64,000 bases of DNA from Leishmania martiniquensis (GCF_017916325.1 NC_090167.1:600501-664500), one strand, 5' to 3'. Numbered from the stretch's first letter, positions 21,086-32,640 are shown. Notes: generated from the sequence alone by a model not told the origin. Translations and numbers: made by a program.

Positions 21086-22366
21086 CTAAAGGGAAGAGAG
21101 CTTCATGCTGGCCAAGTTGTTTGTGGACGCAACAAACACGAGCGCCTTTTTTTCCTCCGCTTGGCACGTCAGTCTGCCATACGGCACTACAAAGCACTCC
21201 CCAGCCTTCACCGTCATACCATTCACCTTGGCCGATCCCTCCAGGCAGAAGCCCAAGCCGATCGTTGGCAACATCACGGAGGTCTTCCCGCTACCTGTGC
21301 GATGGTCATACTGCAGGCGAAAGAGAGAGAAGTCTGGGAAATGCGCCGGGGGTTGGTAATACTGCACCTGCCACCGCGCAGCATCCTCACTGTTCTTCTT
21401 CTCGTGCCGTGCAGACGCGAGCCCCGTCGTGTCGTACTTCAGCATGCGTATAAGCGTCGGTACATCCTTCCACTTGGGCGTGAGTCCAGCCCGCACGACG
21501 TTGTCGCTGCATGCCATGATCTCAACACCGTCGCCGCTGATGTACGCGTGCGGCTCGCTGTCCGACAGGAAAAGCGCCTCTCCAGGCACGAGTTGCACGT
21601 AGTTGAGGAGGTACACCATCCAGCACCCTACATCGTCGGGATACTGTCTGTACACGCGCACAAACACCTCGTCCTCGCCGCACGGTGACCCCCGTTCATG
21701 GATGCGCTGAAGATGCAGACGCAGCGACTTCGCGACGACCTCTTCAGAGGCGGTGTACAACTTGGTCATGATCGATTTCAGTGCCTGTTTCTCCTCATCG
21801 CTGTCGGCTGCCGGCAGCGCGCTCGCTGGCGCCCTCAGGTACTGATCCACCACCATTTCCCCACCAACAACCTCTTTCAGCTCCGGTATGCGCCTAAGGT
21901 AGTCCATGATAGCCTTGAGCGGACGGAAACAGCACAGCGCCTCGAAACGGGTCAGGGCGCAAATGAGCTCTGGCTTGTGGTTTGGATCCTTGTACTTGTC
22001 CGGATGGGCGGCGTGCAGCTCTTCGGCCAGTTTCTTGCAAGGATGCGCCTGGATAGAAAGCGCCGTACGAATCGAGAGAATCTTCAGCAGGTACGGGACA
22101 GTGCCACGGAACGGGGAGGCTTGGTGTGCGGCCGAGAAATATCGTTTGCTGTTCTCCGGCTGCCGCAAGAAATCCTCGAGCAACTGAGCACTGCCGCCGG
22201 CAATCTTGGACGGGCAGTTGGGGTGCGTGCCGACCCACAACTCCGCAAACATGTTGCCAGACGTGTCATTCGTCATGCCCTTCATTTTTGCCACAAAGCT
22301 CGAAGAGGCATCCTTGCCCCAAGCGTAGCTTTGGTAGCCCGCATCGAGCTTGACGGGCGCGGACAT
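21086..22366 (-). CDS. PMI: Phosphomannose isomerase, type I (mannose-6-phosphate isomerase)
   Basis: This 426-aa protein matches eukaryotic type I PMIs in length and motifs. The zinc ligands are visible as Q106 and H108 (IQAHP), E133 (HKPE) and H273 (EPHAYISGDGVE), at nearly the spacing known from the fungal enzymes; the presumed catalytic arginine is R292 (VRAGLTPKW). The N-terminal YAWG and AELWVGTHPNCPS blocks are typical. The enzyme interconverts fructose-6-phosphate and mannose-6-phosphate, feeding GDP-mannose for GPI anchors, N-glycans and, in Leishmania, lipophosphoglycan and mannogen. The QAHP motif is followed by CK where many PMIs have DK. I see no transit peptide and no glycosomal C-terminal SKL; the protein ends SSL. 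The start is the ATG at 22364-22366, 18 bases after a likely splice acceptor. Confidence 0.96.
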   Translation of the reverse strand: MSAPVKLDAGYQSYAWGKDASSSFVAKMKGMTNDTSGNMFAELWVGTHPNCPSKIAGGSAQLLEDFLRQPENSKRYFSAAHQASPFRGTVPYLLKILSIRTALSIQAHPCKKLAEELHAAHPDKYKDPNHKPELICALTRFEALCCFRPLKAIMDYLRRIPELKEVVGGEMVVDQYLRAPASALPAADSDEEKQALKSIMTKLYTASEEVVAKSLRLHLQRIHERGSPCGEDEVFVRVYRQYPDDVGCWMVYLLNYVQLVPGEALFLSDSEPHAYISGDGVEIMACSDNVVRAGLTPKWKDVPTLIRMLKYDTTGLASARHEKKNSEDAARWQVQYYQPPAHFPDFSLFRLQYDHRTGSGKTSVMLPTIGLGFCLEGSAKVNGMTVKAGECFVVPYGRLTCQAEEKKALVFVASTNNLASMKLSSL

Positions 22367-23630
22367 GCTGATGCAGCGCGACCACTTTGCGGGGAGAGGA
22401 GGTGAAGGGGGGAAATGTTATGAAAGAGGGTATGCTGCGTCCGTAAGTGTGAAAGACAGGCGGTATATCCCTTTTCTTTGTTTTCTCTTTCGCGACAAAG
22501 TCGCTCAGACCACTGAATGGTCGACAACAGCCGGAGCCGAAGCGAAAACGACGAGGGCGACGCGGCGGAAAAAAAAGCGCCGCACACACAGCAGAATAAA
22601 CACTTGAAGCAGTGCGGGTGACACGTCCAGTATGCGGAAAATCACACGCGCTCCCAACGAAAGAGGATGGGGAGGCGCAAGGGCGAAAAAGAAAGAGACA
22701 GAGATGCTGAAAATAAAAAAATGAGTTCAAAGAGCTGCTACGAGGGCTGCGCAAAAGGGAAGAAGCGGTTGCCATGAAGTAAGTGGCGAAGAGGGCGAGG
22801 AGAGGAGGTGCAGTCGAGTCAGCGAGGAACATGTCTCGGGCCCAAGAGGAAACGCGTGCATGCGGGGCTAGATAACTGCATTTACTTCTGCATCGCCGCC
22901 AGGAAGGGTGGAAATTGAGAACATGAAGAAGAGGCCAGAGGAGCGGTAGAGCCGCCGCGGGGAGTGCAGCACGGCGTCTCTCAGAGGGAATCCACGCCAG
23001 GAGTTCGCCCTTTTCCTCTGCGGCATTCTGCTCGCGCTCACCTGAGCGAGCGTCGCGGTGCAGAGGTACAATGGCGCGCAATGCACCACGCCACCGCAGG
23101 AGTACGACAGAAGACAGGAGCATCGCTGAGCACGCCGCCAGCACCCCTTCCCTCTGACGCCGAAGTTTCTGTGGTCCATTTTACCCCTTCAGGGTGCATG
23201 TAGCAGTGACATAACGAAGCGGGAAAAAAAAGTGGGGTAGACCTTTGAGAGGCCACAACAGCCGAGAGAGAAGAGAACCGACTGGAATGTCTCCCCGCCC
23301 TCCTTGCCAGCTCGACCCCAACGGAGAACGCTGAGTGGCAGAGGCAGAAGCAGGGAATCGATACGTGTGTGTGCGTGTATGTATTTATGCCCGCCTCCTT
23401 CCCCTCCCCCACACACACATGATATGCGGAAAAGCACTGTGATACTGAGACGTGGGCAGGACGCTCGCGCAGCGGAGAAGAAAAGACAGAAAATATAACA
23501 CGCACGCACAGACACGCACTAAAAAAAAACGAGGCGCACCGCCAGGCAGCCCTTCGAGGCAACGGGAGCGCGTCGCCACGGGAGGGTTGGGTGGGGGGAA
23601 GGGCGCCATCGGGAGAAGCAGCCGCTGCCT
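22367..23630. other. Intercistronic region without a supported gene
   Basis: This holds the PMI leader and the 3' UTR of the PIF1 helicase gene. A CA-rich stretch lies near 23408-23420. Open frames overlapping here have UTR-like composition. Confidence 0.55.
22385..22415 (-). promoter_or_regulatory. Likely trans-splice acceptor of PMI
   Basis: On the transcribed strand a C/T-rich tract runs directly into CGCAAAG, with AG at 22386-22385. It would leave an 18-base leader before the ATG. No experimental support is visible. Confidence 0.55.
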
Positions 23631-26459
23631 CTACCCAGGCGTCTCGCGAGCGAGGTGAGAAGGGAGGTAAAAGCATGGTCCCGCCCCCGGCCTCGCCCTC
23701 CATGACGCCCACATCTTCGCCGCCGCTTCGACGCTTGGGATGTTTCGGGTGAAAAGGAGTGAGGGCTTGTGCACGGATATCATTTCTGGCGAGAGGTTCA
23801 CCATGCGCAGGTGTTCGAACTTTCGGACGCGACTTGCCGCCACGTAGACGAGGTGGTCGCATGGAAACATTCTGTCGGCATCAAAAAGGACGGCATAATC
23901 CAGCGTAACTCCTTGAGCTTTGTGCACAGTAAAGGCGTACGCGGGTGTCAGCGGGATACAGGCGACACGAAGGGTGAAGCACCAGTCCTGCTTCGCGACT
24001 GAGACGGGCAGTGTAATCCACGGAATCGCCACATCTTTGCCGTCTGCATCCATCCGCACAACAGGAACCAGCACAGTATTTGAGACGGTGCCGTGTCCAC
24101 TTCTTGTGGTGTCGACGGCGACTCTGGCGAGCACGTGCGCGGGGGTCGCATGCACCCTCATCTCCCCTGGCATCAGATCCGTACACGCTGAGAACGATCG
24201 AAACCCCACCACCGTGCCAAGAGAGCCGTTAACATGCTTGCACGTCAAGTTGCGCAGCAGCATCACACGACACCCAACCTTCAGCCGCTTATCCTGCAGC
24301 ACTGTGTCCTTCCGGACAGCATCGCGCAGGTGTGCCTGCATAAAGGGTTGCAGTCGGCGCATCAGCTGCCGTGCTTCCACAGCTTCCACGCGCACTAGTT
24401 CTCTCGGAAACAGAGAGCCCGGAGGCTGTAGCTGAATTCGTGCTCGTGCGTGCTCACTCGCGCATCCAACGTCTCTCGGCGTGGACTTGTGGTCTTCTGG
24501 GCCAAGCACCCCGCCCCTCAGCTCCAGCACACTCTTGACAGCAGATCTTCGGCCTTCCGCAATGCGCTCCGTTGCACCACTGCAACGGACGCACGCCGCC
24601 GACAACGATGCTGAGTAAGACAGCGGAGAGGGCAGCCCGTATACTTGAACAGAGCCGCGAGGAAAAAGGCAAACCTCCTCCAGGGCACGAGCGACGGCTA
24701 TTGCCTCCACATCCCGTAGTCGCCCTCGGCGTTTGAGGGCAGCTCTCGCGCTTCCGATGGGGGAGCACAAACGATAGTGCAGGAGCAGTGTGGCTTCGCG
24801 CGTGCCGCGAGCGCCGACTTCCTCCCGGCCCTCCGGCACGGCGCTCAAGGACGAGGCGCACGTCGCCTCTGTCATGGTGAGCTGCGTTTGGAACAGATGC
24901 TCGTCGCCCTCCAGCGCCAGCATCTTGCGGTCGTTGAAGTTCTTGACGGCCGCCTTCGTCGGCAAAAGACGTATGGCATCCTCGACGGGGGCGTTCAGGA
25001 AAGCAGACCGCGAAAGCCGATAGGGGAGCTGGCCGACCCGTAGACGATTCAAGGCGGCGGCAAACGTGGGATCCTGCTGCCGCAGCGGTTCACGAAGCTG
25101 CACATGGAGGAGATGATGGAGGAAGCACCAACTCTCGAACATGGGCTTGTCATAATACCACAGCTCGCGGCGTCGACCTTTCGTCGGACTGGAGTGGGCG
25201 GTCCTCATCACTCGACCGGTCTCTTTCCTTCCCACGGCCGACGCACAATCCGCCTCAGAGGCGGCTTGTGCGGCACTGCTATCACATAAATGCGCTTCCG
25301 AATCGGCGGCGCTCGCCACCTCATAGAGCAAAGGTGGCGCGTTGTCGTCCTCCTCCTCGCGGCTGACACGCTGGCACACGAGACTGTCACCATCTTTGCC
25401 GGACTGCTTCTTATCGTTACGGATGCGGTGGCACCGGCGCCTGCTCAGAGGGTCAGCAGCAACAGCAGCGGCAAAGGGTGTGAGCTGCATAAAGTCACCA
25501 GAAAGGATCATCTGCAGCCCACCAAACGGCCGACTGGCGTCGCGCCCGGCCATACGGCGCGCGGCGCGCTCGAAGGACTCAATCACGCCCGCGTGCAGCA
25601 TCGAAACTTCATCGATGATCACTACATCCACGTCCGCCAGCACTCCAGTATTCCTGAACTGCAGTCGGCGGTAGCGTCCACCATTGCTGGCCGAGGGCCC
25701 TGTGAGAAAGCTGTCCCCCAATTCATCCTCTTCGATTACTTCACCCTCGTCACTCCCGTCGTGGAGGAAGTCGTCTTCCCCGAGATTGGCGTCCGTGTGC
25801 GTGGGCTTCCTAGAACTCTCCATCACTTCGTCTGGGTTCGGTAAAGGCACACCAAAGGTGCTGTGGAAGGTGCTACCTCCAATATTCAACGCGGCAATAC
25901 CGGTAGAGGCTGTAATAGCGATGCGTCGACCCTGCGCTGTGAGGCTCTGCGCGATGGCACGTAGGAGGTGAGACTTGCCCGTCCCCGCATCGCCGCCGAT
26001 AAACAGCGATGCGCCTTGAGAGGCCAAGGCGCACACAGTTGCTTGCTCACCTGTCAGGGGCAACTTTGCTGCAGCTGCCTGGGTTGCCTCTGGCAGCAAC
26101 AAAACATTGCAGTCACCGCCAAGCCCTGTCTGACCTGCAAAGCCGATGGCGTTGGCTTCACTTCGGCACCCCTTCGCCACCTCCCTCCCTGCGGTCTCTG
26201 TCCCATCGCTCTGAAGCAAATGTTGCACGCACTCATTGGGCTTGACGGCACGCGACGAGGCTGCAGTGGGGTGCGCGCACGGATAAACAGCATCGGCTGC
26301 CAGCCCCGCAAAGTCGCGCGGGGGCGGCGGCAGAACGGCTACCGTTGAGGGAACGTTCGCGCCGTTGGAGGTGTCAGCTGAAATTCGCTGCCCGTACTCG
26401 CCCGCCGTTGAGTTCCATCTTTTCTGCACCACTGCGCGGCAAATCGAATAATTACGCAT
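23631..26459 (-). CDS. PIF1-family DNA helicase, probably mitochondrial
   Basis: This 942-aa protein carries the superfamily 1B helicase motifs: Walker A GGDAGTGKS (about 155-163), TASTGIAALNIGG (motif Ia), Walker B VVIIDEVSML (about 279-288), GDFMQL (motif III), and near the C-terminus AYAFTVHKAQGVTLDYAVL with YVAASRVR (motifs V/VI). PIF1 helicases unwind DNA 5'-3' during replication and repair. Kinetoplastids have an expanded set, most of them mitochondrial and acting on kinetoplast DNA. The N-terminus MRNYSICRAVVQKRW is basic, Arg-rich and free of acids, as in a mitochondrial presequence. An acidic insertion of about 40 residues separates motifs Ia and II, and a longer low-complexity insertion follows motif III. 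The start is the ATG at 26457-26459, 29 bases after a strong splice acceptor; the upstream extension begins with GTG. I cannot name the paralogue. Confidence 0.93.
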   Translation of the reverse strand: MRNYSICRAVVQKRWNSTAGEYGQRISADTSNGANVPSTVAVLPPPPRDFAGLAADAVYPCAHPTAASSRAVKPNECVQHLLQSDGTETAGREVAKGCRSEANAIGFAGQTGLGGDCNVLLLPEATQAAAAKLPLTGEQATVCALASQGASLFIGGDAGTGKSHLLRAIAQSLTAQGRRIAITASTGIAALNIGGSTFHSTFGVPLPNPDEVMESSRKPTHTDANLGEDDFLHDGSDEGEVIEEDELGDSFLTGPSASNGGRYRRLQFRNTGVLADVDVVIIDEVSMLHAGVIESFERAARRMAGRDASRPFGGLQMILSGDFMQLTPFAAAVAADPLSRRRCHRIRNDKKQSGKDGDSLVCQRVSREEEDDNAPPLLYEVASAADSEAHLCDSSAAQAASEADCASAVGRKETGRVMRTAHSSPTKGRRRELWYYDKPMFESWCFLHHLLHVQLREPLRQQDPTFAAALNRLRVGQLPYRLSRSAFLNAPVEDAIRLLPTKAAVKNFNDRKMLALEGDEHLFQTQLTMTEATCASSLSAVPEGREEVGARGTREATLLLHYRLCSPIGSARAALKRRGRLRDVEAIAVARALEEVCLFPRGSVQVYGLPSPLSYSASLSAACVRCSGATERIAEGRRSAVKSVLELRGGVLGPEDHKSTPRDVGCASEHARARIQLQPPGSLFPRELVRVEAVEARQLMRRLQPFMQAHLRDAVRKDTVLQDKRLKVGCRVMLLRNLTCKHVNGSLGTVVGFRSFSACTDLMPGEMRVHATPAHVLARVAVDTTRSGHGTVSNTVLVPVVRMDADGKDVAIPWITLPVSVAKQDWCFTLRVACIPLTPAYAFTVHKAQGVTLDYAVLFDADRMFPCDHLVYVAASRVRKFEHLRMVNLSPEMISVHKPSLLFTRNIPSVEAAAKMWASWRARPGAGPCFYLPSHLARETPG

Positions 26460-27415
26460 CGGAAAAGAGGCGGGGACGGGCAAAGCTTCTGAAAAGGAGA
26501 AAAAAACTGCCACAGCGGTGAGCCAAAGACCCCGTTTACTGTGTCTGAGGAGCGCTCTGCTCTACTGGATTCAGCGAGCTCCCGTCTCGGTTCGTACTGC
26601 GCTTTTCGGTGCCTTGTCGTACGATAGGCATCTCTGCGGAAGCATAACCGTCGTCCACAATCGCCCATGTGGTCGCATGCGAAATAGGAGCGCTTCATGC
26701 GACTTGTGTGGGAGGACCGAAAAACGGGTGAGCAGGAGTAGAAGCGGTGAAGGAGGGGGGAAGGGAGGCACAAAGCCATTGTGCCAGGGCGTTCCAACAT
26801 CATGTGTATAATGGAGAAGCATCAGCGTAGAGTGGAGCGCCTCATCAAAAAGAGATGCGCGCCCGCACACGCATGCAGAGCGGACAAGAGACCGTTGTGC
26901 TCACCTTCAGGATGAGCATCCAAGCGTCGCAGGCTCACCTTCGCTGCACCACTATTTTCTTCCCTGGATATATCTGCCCCGCAGTATCGATATCTCTTAC
27001 TTGTGGTTGATTTGAAAAAGAATACACCGCAGAGCTTCGTCTCGTGGGGCCTGCACCTCCGTTTTCAGCTATGCAAAGGTCCCTGAAGCGCTGTGCGCCG
27101 GTGTCTTTTCAGCCGGTGTGTTGTCGGAGCTGCACAAGGGGGGAGCCGCCACAGTAGGCTGCGATCTACTTATCAAACGCGCTCGAAGCATCGACATCTG
27201 GTGTGCGAGCGGGGGAGAGGGAGGTCAACGGGTATAGAACCCGAGCCCCATCCTCCGGCGTGGGAAGCACGACGTCTGGAGTGCCAAGGAGAGAGCCCTC
27301 ATGGAAAAGAGAGCAACAAAAGATGTCTATGGAAAGCGTTTCTGAGGAAGCCGACGAAGGCGAGCAGAACAAGCTGCGATGCCAACAAGAACAAAAAAAA
27401 AATCGGCGGCTTCGC
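26460..27415. other. Intercistronic region without a supported gene
   Basis: Leader of the helicase gene and 3' UTR of the hypothetical gene to the right. No repeat or domain was noticed beyond the splice acceptor already listed. Confidence 0.55.
26489..26507 (-). promoter_or_regulatory. Likely trans-splice acceptor of the PIF1 helicase gene
   Basis: The transcribed strand reads GTTTTTTTCTCCTTTTCAG, ending at 26489. This is a near-ideal pyrimidine tract plus AG, and it supports the ATG at 26459. Confidence 0.7.
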
Positions 27416-29398
27416 TCACACGGTCATATAGCGCGACACGGGCGGCGGAGGAACAAACTCAGCGTTTCGTGACCGTGCCGAGATCGTCACGCGCTGATAT
27501 GACGGAACGTCCTGACTCTGCTCCTCCGCATCCAGAGCGTGCAAGGATTGCCGAAGCAGCTTCAGCTGTCGGTGCTCCTCAGGTGTCACGTACAAGCGGT
27601 GGCATCGGGCAGGTGGGAGCCGGTACTCCTCCGTGTTGCCTTCTGACTCGATGAGCCCGCGCATTCGAAGGAGGGCAAAGAGCTCCGCCCCTGTGACGGC
27701 GCAAAGGATTGTGGCCTCCACGTTCAGCGAAATCGGTTTCGGTCGTGCAGCCGTCTGTTGCACTGACCTGCGCGACGCACCAGCCGTGGACCTACTCCTC
27801 TCCTGTGTCGCAGACGAACGCGCCGCTGATACTGACGCCGACCGTCGCGCGGCTGAGGGGACACCGCGCGGAGTGCTGGTCGCAGTCCGGCCACTTTTGC
27901 CTTGACCACGATGCCAATTCTGAGCGATGGAGCCTGCTGACGGCGGCTGGAACTCGTGAGAGCCGCCCCGCTGCCCACCACCTATCGGCTCGCAACGCAC
28001 ATCGCTGGAAGGCATTCGAGAAACCCTCACGGGACGCGCAGCCGGGTCGCCGAAGACGTCACGCGCCACGTAAGTCGTCCCTGCCGCTGCTGCCGGCACG
28101 CGCCCCTGCACGCTACTCAGCATGGCCGCCATCTCGTCGCCGCCCTCGGCCACATCGTCGAGGGATGCACAGATGTTCTGGCAGGTTCTGCCCGAATTTT
28201 CAGTGTTAGTGTCCCCAGTCCGCGGCAAAACCTCCACTTCCATCGACGCGTCGCCTTGGCCATGTGGCTCATATGCCGGCGCCGGTGGCGGCGGTGCAGT
28301 GTCAGGCAACATCGCGGCATGCGCGTCTGGGGACCGAGTCGGTGTAGCCGTTTCTGCCCGCGCACCCGGCGGCCGTCGAGGTGAGGGGCTTAAATCATCG
28401 AAACCACGCATCTCAGCGGATGCGTCGTTCCCTCTAAAAGAACGCCCTGCATCGTGCTCTGTAGCTTCGACGCACATAGCAGACTCGGCAGGAGCTCCTC
28501 TCCTTGATGGTGGCGCCATCGACAGTGAGGAGAGAGTGGTGAGCTGCTTCATCTTCTGCCGCAACCGCTCCTGAACAACACGGAAGGCATCAAACGATAC
28601 CTCCTCATCCGAACTCGTACTGTCATCAGACGGGGCGTGCGCGGCGGTGATGCACGACTCGTCGTGCGTGCGACCGTATGGGGTGTGGCCCTCTTGATCG
28701 CGCAAGGCCGGTGCCTGTGCACTCGCTTCGAGAGAAGCCGTACGCCGTCGAGGCCTCGGAAACCGCTCGTGGAAGTCGTACGACGGCAAACCAGCAGCGC
28801 TGCCGGGTCGGCTTCGTGGCACGTGCGAAAAATCGATGCGGTGCGGCAGTGCGCTCAAGGTGAACGCTGCCGGGCATACAGCAGCAGGTGTGCTGGGCGC
28901 CTGGCTACACGCGGCACCCATCAACGGTGCTGCATCCGCTATCATTGTAGCCTCAGACGTGGAAATGGTGACGTGTTGGCGTGCAAGCTGCAGCATTGCA
29001 TGCACTTTCGGCGCAGGCTCCTCTCCGCGAGCGCGTGTGATGGGGGCAGTCGGCGCTAAAATACTGCTGGTGCGGTGCGCAAGCAGAGAGCTTTTCTTCG
29101 GCACGTCCAGGCGCTGATTCGCGTCCCGCTCGCTAATGCCATTGGCCCGCGGCAATGGATACTCGCTCGGGATCGACCTCGAAACGGGTGTCGGGCATGG
29201 CGGTGTCGCGATGGAGGATACCAGCTCTGCTGCGGCTGGTGCGAGTGCAGCGCTTCCTGTCGTCTCCTCTACTGCGTAGCGATGCCCTGAGGCACGCCGC
29301 TGCATCAGCTTTTCCTGCTCCTGCTGCTCAACTGTGCGAGACAGGTTCAATAGCCGTGCTCGCATCGCGCTCATGCGGCTTTCGAAAGAGTCGCTCAT
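27416..29398 (-). CDS. Conserved-looking hypothetical protein, mostly disordered
   Basis: I do not recognise this 660-aa protein. The first 40 residues (MSDSFESRMSAMRARLLNLS ... QQEQEKLMQRR) form a charged, probably coiled-coil helix. The middle is Ser/Pro/Ala-rich with an acidic stretch (DDSTSSDEEVSFDAF) leading into RVVQERLRQKMKQL, a second short helix. The best candidate for a folded element is the C-terminal block beginning SLNVEATILCAVTGAELFAL and continuing through VTPEEHRQLKLLRQSLHALD (roughly 560-630). The ATG at 29396-29398 follows CTCAGC closely. A longer frame to 29476 opens with GTG and is rejected. Arg/Ser-rich segments such as RSRSTAGASRRS could be phosphorylated or bind nucleic acid, but this is speculation. 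Confidence 0.75.
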   Translation of the reverse strand: MSDSFESRMSAMRARLLNLSRTVEQQEQEKLMQRRASGHRYAVEETTGSAALAPAAAELVSSIATPPCPTPVSRSIPSEYPLPRANGISERDANQRLDVPKKSSLLAHRTSSILAPTAPITRARGEEPAPKVHAMLQLARQHVTISTSEATMIADAAPLMGAACSQAPSTPAAVCPAAFTLSALPHRIDFSHVPRSRPGSAAGLPSYDFHERFPRPRRRTASLEASAQAPALRDQEGHTPYGRTHDESCITAAHAPSDDSTSSDEEVSFDAFRVVQERLRQKMKQLTTLSSLSMAPPSRRGAPAESAMCVEATEHDAGRSFRGNDASAEMRGFDDLSPSPRRPPGARAETATPTRSPDAHAAMLPDTAPPPPAPAYEPHGQGDASMEVEVLPRTGDTNTENSGRTCQNICASLDDVAEGGDEMAAMLSSVQGRVPAAAAGTTYVARDVFGDPAARPVRVSRMPSSDVRCEPIGGGQRGGSHEFQPPSAGSIAQNWHRGQGKSGRTATSTPRGVPSAARRSASVSAARSSATQERSRSTAGASRRSVQQTAARPKPISLNVEATILCAVTGAELFALLRMRGLIESEGNTEEYRLPPARCHRLYVTPEEHRQLKLLRQSLHALDAEEQSQDVPSYQRVTISARSRNAEFVPPPPVSRYMTV

Positions 29399-32300
29399 GC
29401 TGAGATACACAACACGAGGCAAATGCGGACGCGCCTCTATCAGAATGTTCACTTGCGCGCTATGCAGCTGCCCCACGGCTCATGCTGCCGGTGGTGCGCG
29501 AGGAGAGAGGCGTTGATTGACGCACACGCAAAAAAACAGACAGTCCGAAGAAGAAAGTGCAAGAGGAGGTAAGTCGGTCCCAGAGACAAAAGGAGAGGAG
29601 AGCAAGAGAGAGAGTTGAAGAGGACGGGGGAATGTGCTCGCTCAAAAGGCACGAGGGCGACTCTAGTCCCGTAGGTCGCCCTCTGCTGCAGCAGCCGCGA
29701 CGGGTACCCTGTCCAACAGCTGAAGGTTTGCCTGTCGCTGCGTGCTGGGGAAAGTGTGGTACTCTGCATGTCCCCTTCTTTACCTCTCCCTCCCTCCTCT
29801 CTTGCACACACACACACAAGCATTTATTCGTTTCGGTCGTTACGCTCATGTCCGAAAGGAGAAGGGTCGACATCAAAACCCGCACGGAGGAGAATAGAGA
29901 AGAATTACTACAGAGAAGCGTGTATGTATGTGTGTGTGTGTGCTTTCCGGTGAAACAAAAGGCAATGATTGACACCGAGGCACCCTAAGAAAGGACCGAT
30001 ACATGACGCTGTTCCCCAGGAAAGCACGGCATCCCATGACAAGAGCCGTACTCAATGCGAAGGAGGCGTTTCGCTCTATTACACGATTGCACGCTGCGAC
30101 AACACATGTTCTCGCCCCCCACCCTCCACCGCTCCCCAGCGCGTGTGCCGGTGCGTGTCACTTCACTGGTCGCCCCCATCACTCACATGCGCAAAAGGTG
30201 AGAGCAACCACCGCCCGAAATAGAAAAGCAGCGCTGACATAGGGGTAAAGGATGGGAGAAGAGTGCAGTGCGTCTCCGGGAGGCTGTTAAAGGCTCCGAC
30301 ATTTGTCGCGTCCGCCTCCGTTAAGCTGAAAAAGAGCAGAAAAGGGAGGTCAACAGTACACAATAGCGGAACACGTGCTGCAGCCGACACGTACGCACAC
30401 ACAACAAAAACACACAGAAATTGAACAGGCGACTGCAGGGCGCTTTGCCAGGCAAGCGTGCGCGCCCCTTGCTCGGCGAAGTCAGACGAAAGAGAGTGGA
30501 GAGTGAGCCATCGGCACGTCCCCGTTTGCCGCCTCCCCTCCAAAACACGCCTCTGTGCCCTCTGGGCTAAGAGCGCAACCTACAATGTGCGAATAGCAAC
30601 GCACCTCGTCGAGAAGAAGATTTCGTGCATGCGCCGCCCACATTTGCTGATGCACATAGACACAAGCACACACACACACACAAGCGGACGCACAGCGAGT
30701 TGCAGATAAAAGGCAACGAAAAAAGAACGCGGGGCTAAGAAAGCGGCCAAACGGCTGACAGCGGACAAAAAGCTGAAGAAAACGCGCACACGCGCCCAAG
30801 CACAGAAATGCCAATGAGGAGCACGGACGTATAGACGCGCCATTCAACATGAAAAGGGGAGAGAAACAGCAGTAGGACAGAGGCGACGCAAAAAAAACCT
30901 CTCGCTGAAGAGTCGAGCAGCGGCCTGTGCAATTGCGCGTTCATTCAGGGATACGCACTGGCGTCCTCAGGTGCACCTCGGCGAAGAATGTCTACCACAG
31001 AAATAGGGACAAGAGGGGTAAGACTACTCCCAGTGGATGCCTCCGCCTTGAGTGAGAGGAGGAAGAGCAATAAGGGGAGGCGCCGGCTGGAGAGCCCACC
31101 GGCGGCAGAAACGCCAACGAGCAAAGGGCACCACAACAGAGAGAGCCGCCTCGAAAAGAAGAATACAACGAAAACATGACCACCACACCCCGTTTCCCCA
31201 TGCATTCGGGGCCCGGACAGGGGAAACGGGGAAGGGACGACGCCACACCTTTGAAGAAGGGCAGGGGTGCACGCCAATGCGTCACCCAGTTCGCCTCCTT
31301 CACGTATCTCATGTTCTCCGTACTGCGTCTTCTGATGCAAAGGACTACACTATAGCAGTGGTCTTCCCTTTTTTTGCGTGGAAATCAAAAAGCACCCCCC
31401 CGTGTATGCGCATTTAGGACGCCTCATCGATCCACATGTACGTAGCACCCCATGTAAGAGAGGAAAAGGGGGTGCGAGTTGCGTATATGTGTGCACGTCA
31501 ACGGAAACATTGAAAGGCAAAAAGGAGATTGAGACGCTCCGCTCAAACAGCTTCCTTATGTATTTTTCCACTTACACTTGCAGTATTCAACATCGTGACC
31601 TTCGCCACCACAACCGCGGAAAGGGGGTTTTCGATCCCCTTTTTTCTCTTGTTGTCGAGGAACCTTTGGTCCGATTGGCCGCCGCCTGCGCGACAGCATC
31701 TCCCCTGCATTGGCCCCACGACTCTCTCTCTCCCCTCTGCGTCGACGGAGCACTTCACCTTCGCTCGAGACCGTCGAATGAAAAAGATGAGAGAGAGGGG
31801 AGTAAAGAGGCTAGCAAGGGAGATGATCCCTCACGCAAGGCCGTCGATGAGCACATGCGTCTTGCATGCACCCGCGAGAGGGCGGAGCCCCCTGTCTCTT
31901 CCAGCGGCCTTCCTCGCCCAGCGGAGGCGATGCGACGGACAGGAGTGGGAAGCGAAGGGTTGGCAAGCGGGGCTGGCGCTCGAGACACGGGCACTGGAAG
32001 TAGCGGGAGAGGTCGCGCCTCACAGTCACGAAGGCCGCTGCCGAGCAAGATCAGCAACCCCGAGAAGCGCTGGGGGGCTGCCATGAACACAAAAAGACGC
32101 CGCCCCCCTCCCTCTGGGCAGGGGACAAAGAGAGCATGCAGACCCCCCACCGGCTCTCTCCCTCGCCCTCTCGCCAATCGCGCCGCGCCGCTAAAAGCCG
32201 CCCTGTGTGTCCTCCCCGAGATAGGCGCGGAGGGCGCAGAATAGAATGCAAACGAAAACACAACAGCAAAACGCACTTCGCCGTTTGTGCACCGGCTCCG

Positions 32301-32640
32301 TCACCTGCGCTCGCCGGCGCCGTTGGGTGCAGAAAATCGAAAAAAGAGGAAGAGGGAAGAGGAGAAAGAAGGCGGAACGTCGACATCCGACGTCACGGCC
32401 GCAGGGCCGCCCTCGCCATGGCATGAAATCACTTGCGGGCAGGAGCGCGGGCGACGACGTAAAAAAAAAATAGCGAGACCGAAGAGCCTTAAGAGGGGGG
32501 CGAGGAGAAAGGCGAAGATGTGCGCTTTCCCGCAGAAAAAAGAAGCGACGACAACCGTGAAAAGAGTGACGCTGTGGGAATATAAAAAAGTGTTGCAAAC
32601 TCTAGACGAAGTATGCAAAGCGTCGCGAGAGAGGCATCGC
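29399..32640. other. 3.2-kb spacer without a supported gene
   Basis: It contains CA/TG repeats near 29805-29818, 29927-29942 and 30669-30682, and long C/T-rich stretches. The longest plus-strand frame (31378-32244) begins with ATG but is Arg/Pro/Ser/Gly-rich with no domain. It runs against the direction of every other gene, so I do not call it. Confidence 0.5.

Noticed and set aside
31378..32244. A 288-residue plus-strand open frame
   Set aside because: It opposes the direction of every gene in the unit, is Arg/Pro/Gly/Ser-rich, and has no domain or splice signal that I can see.
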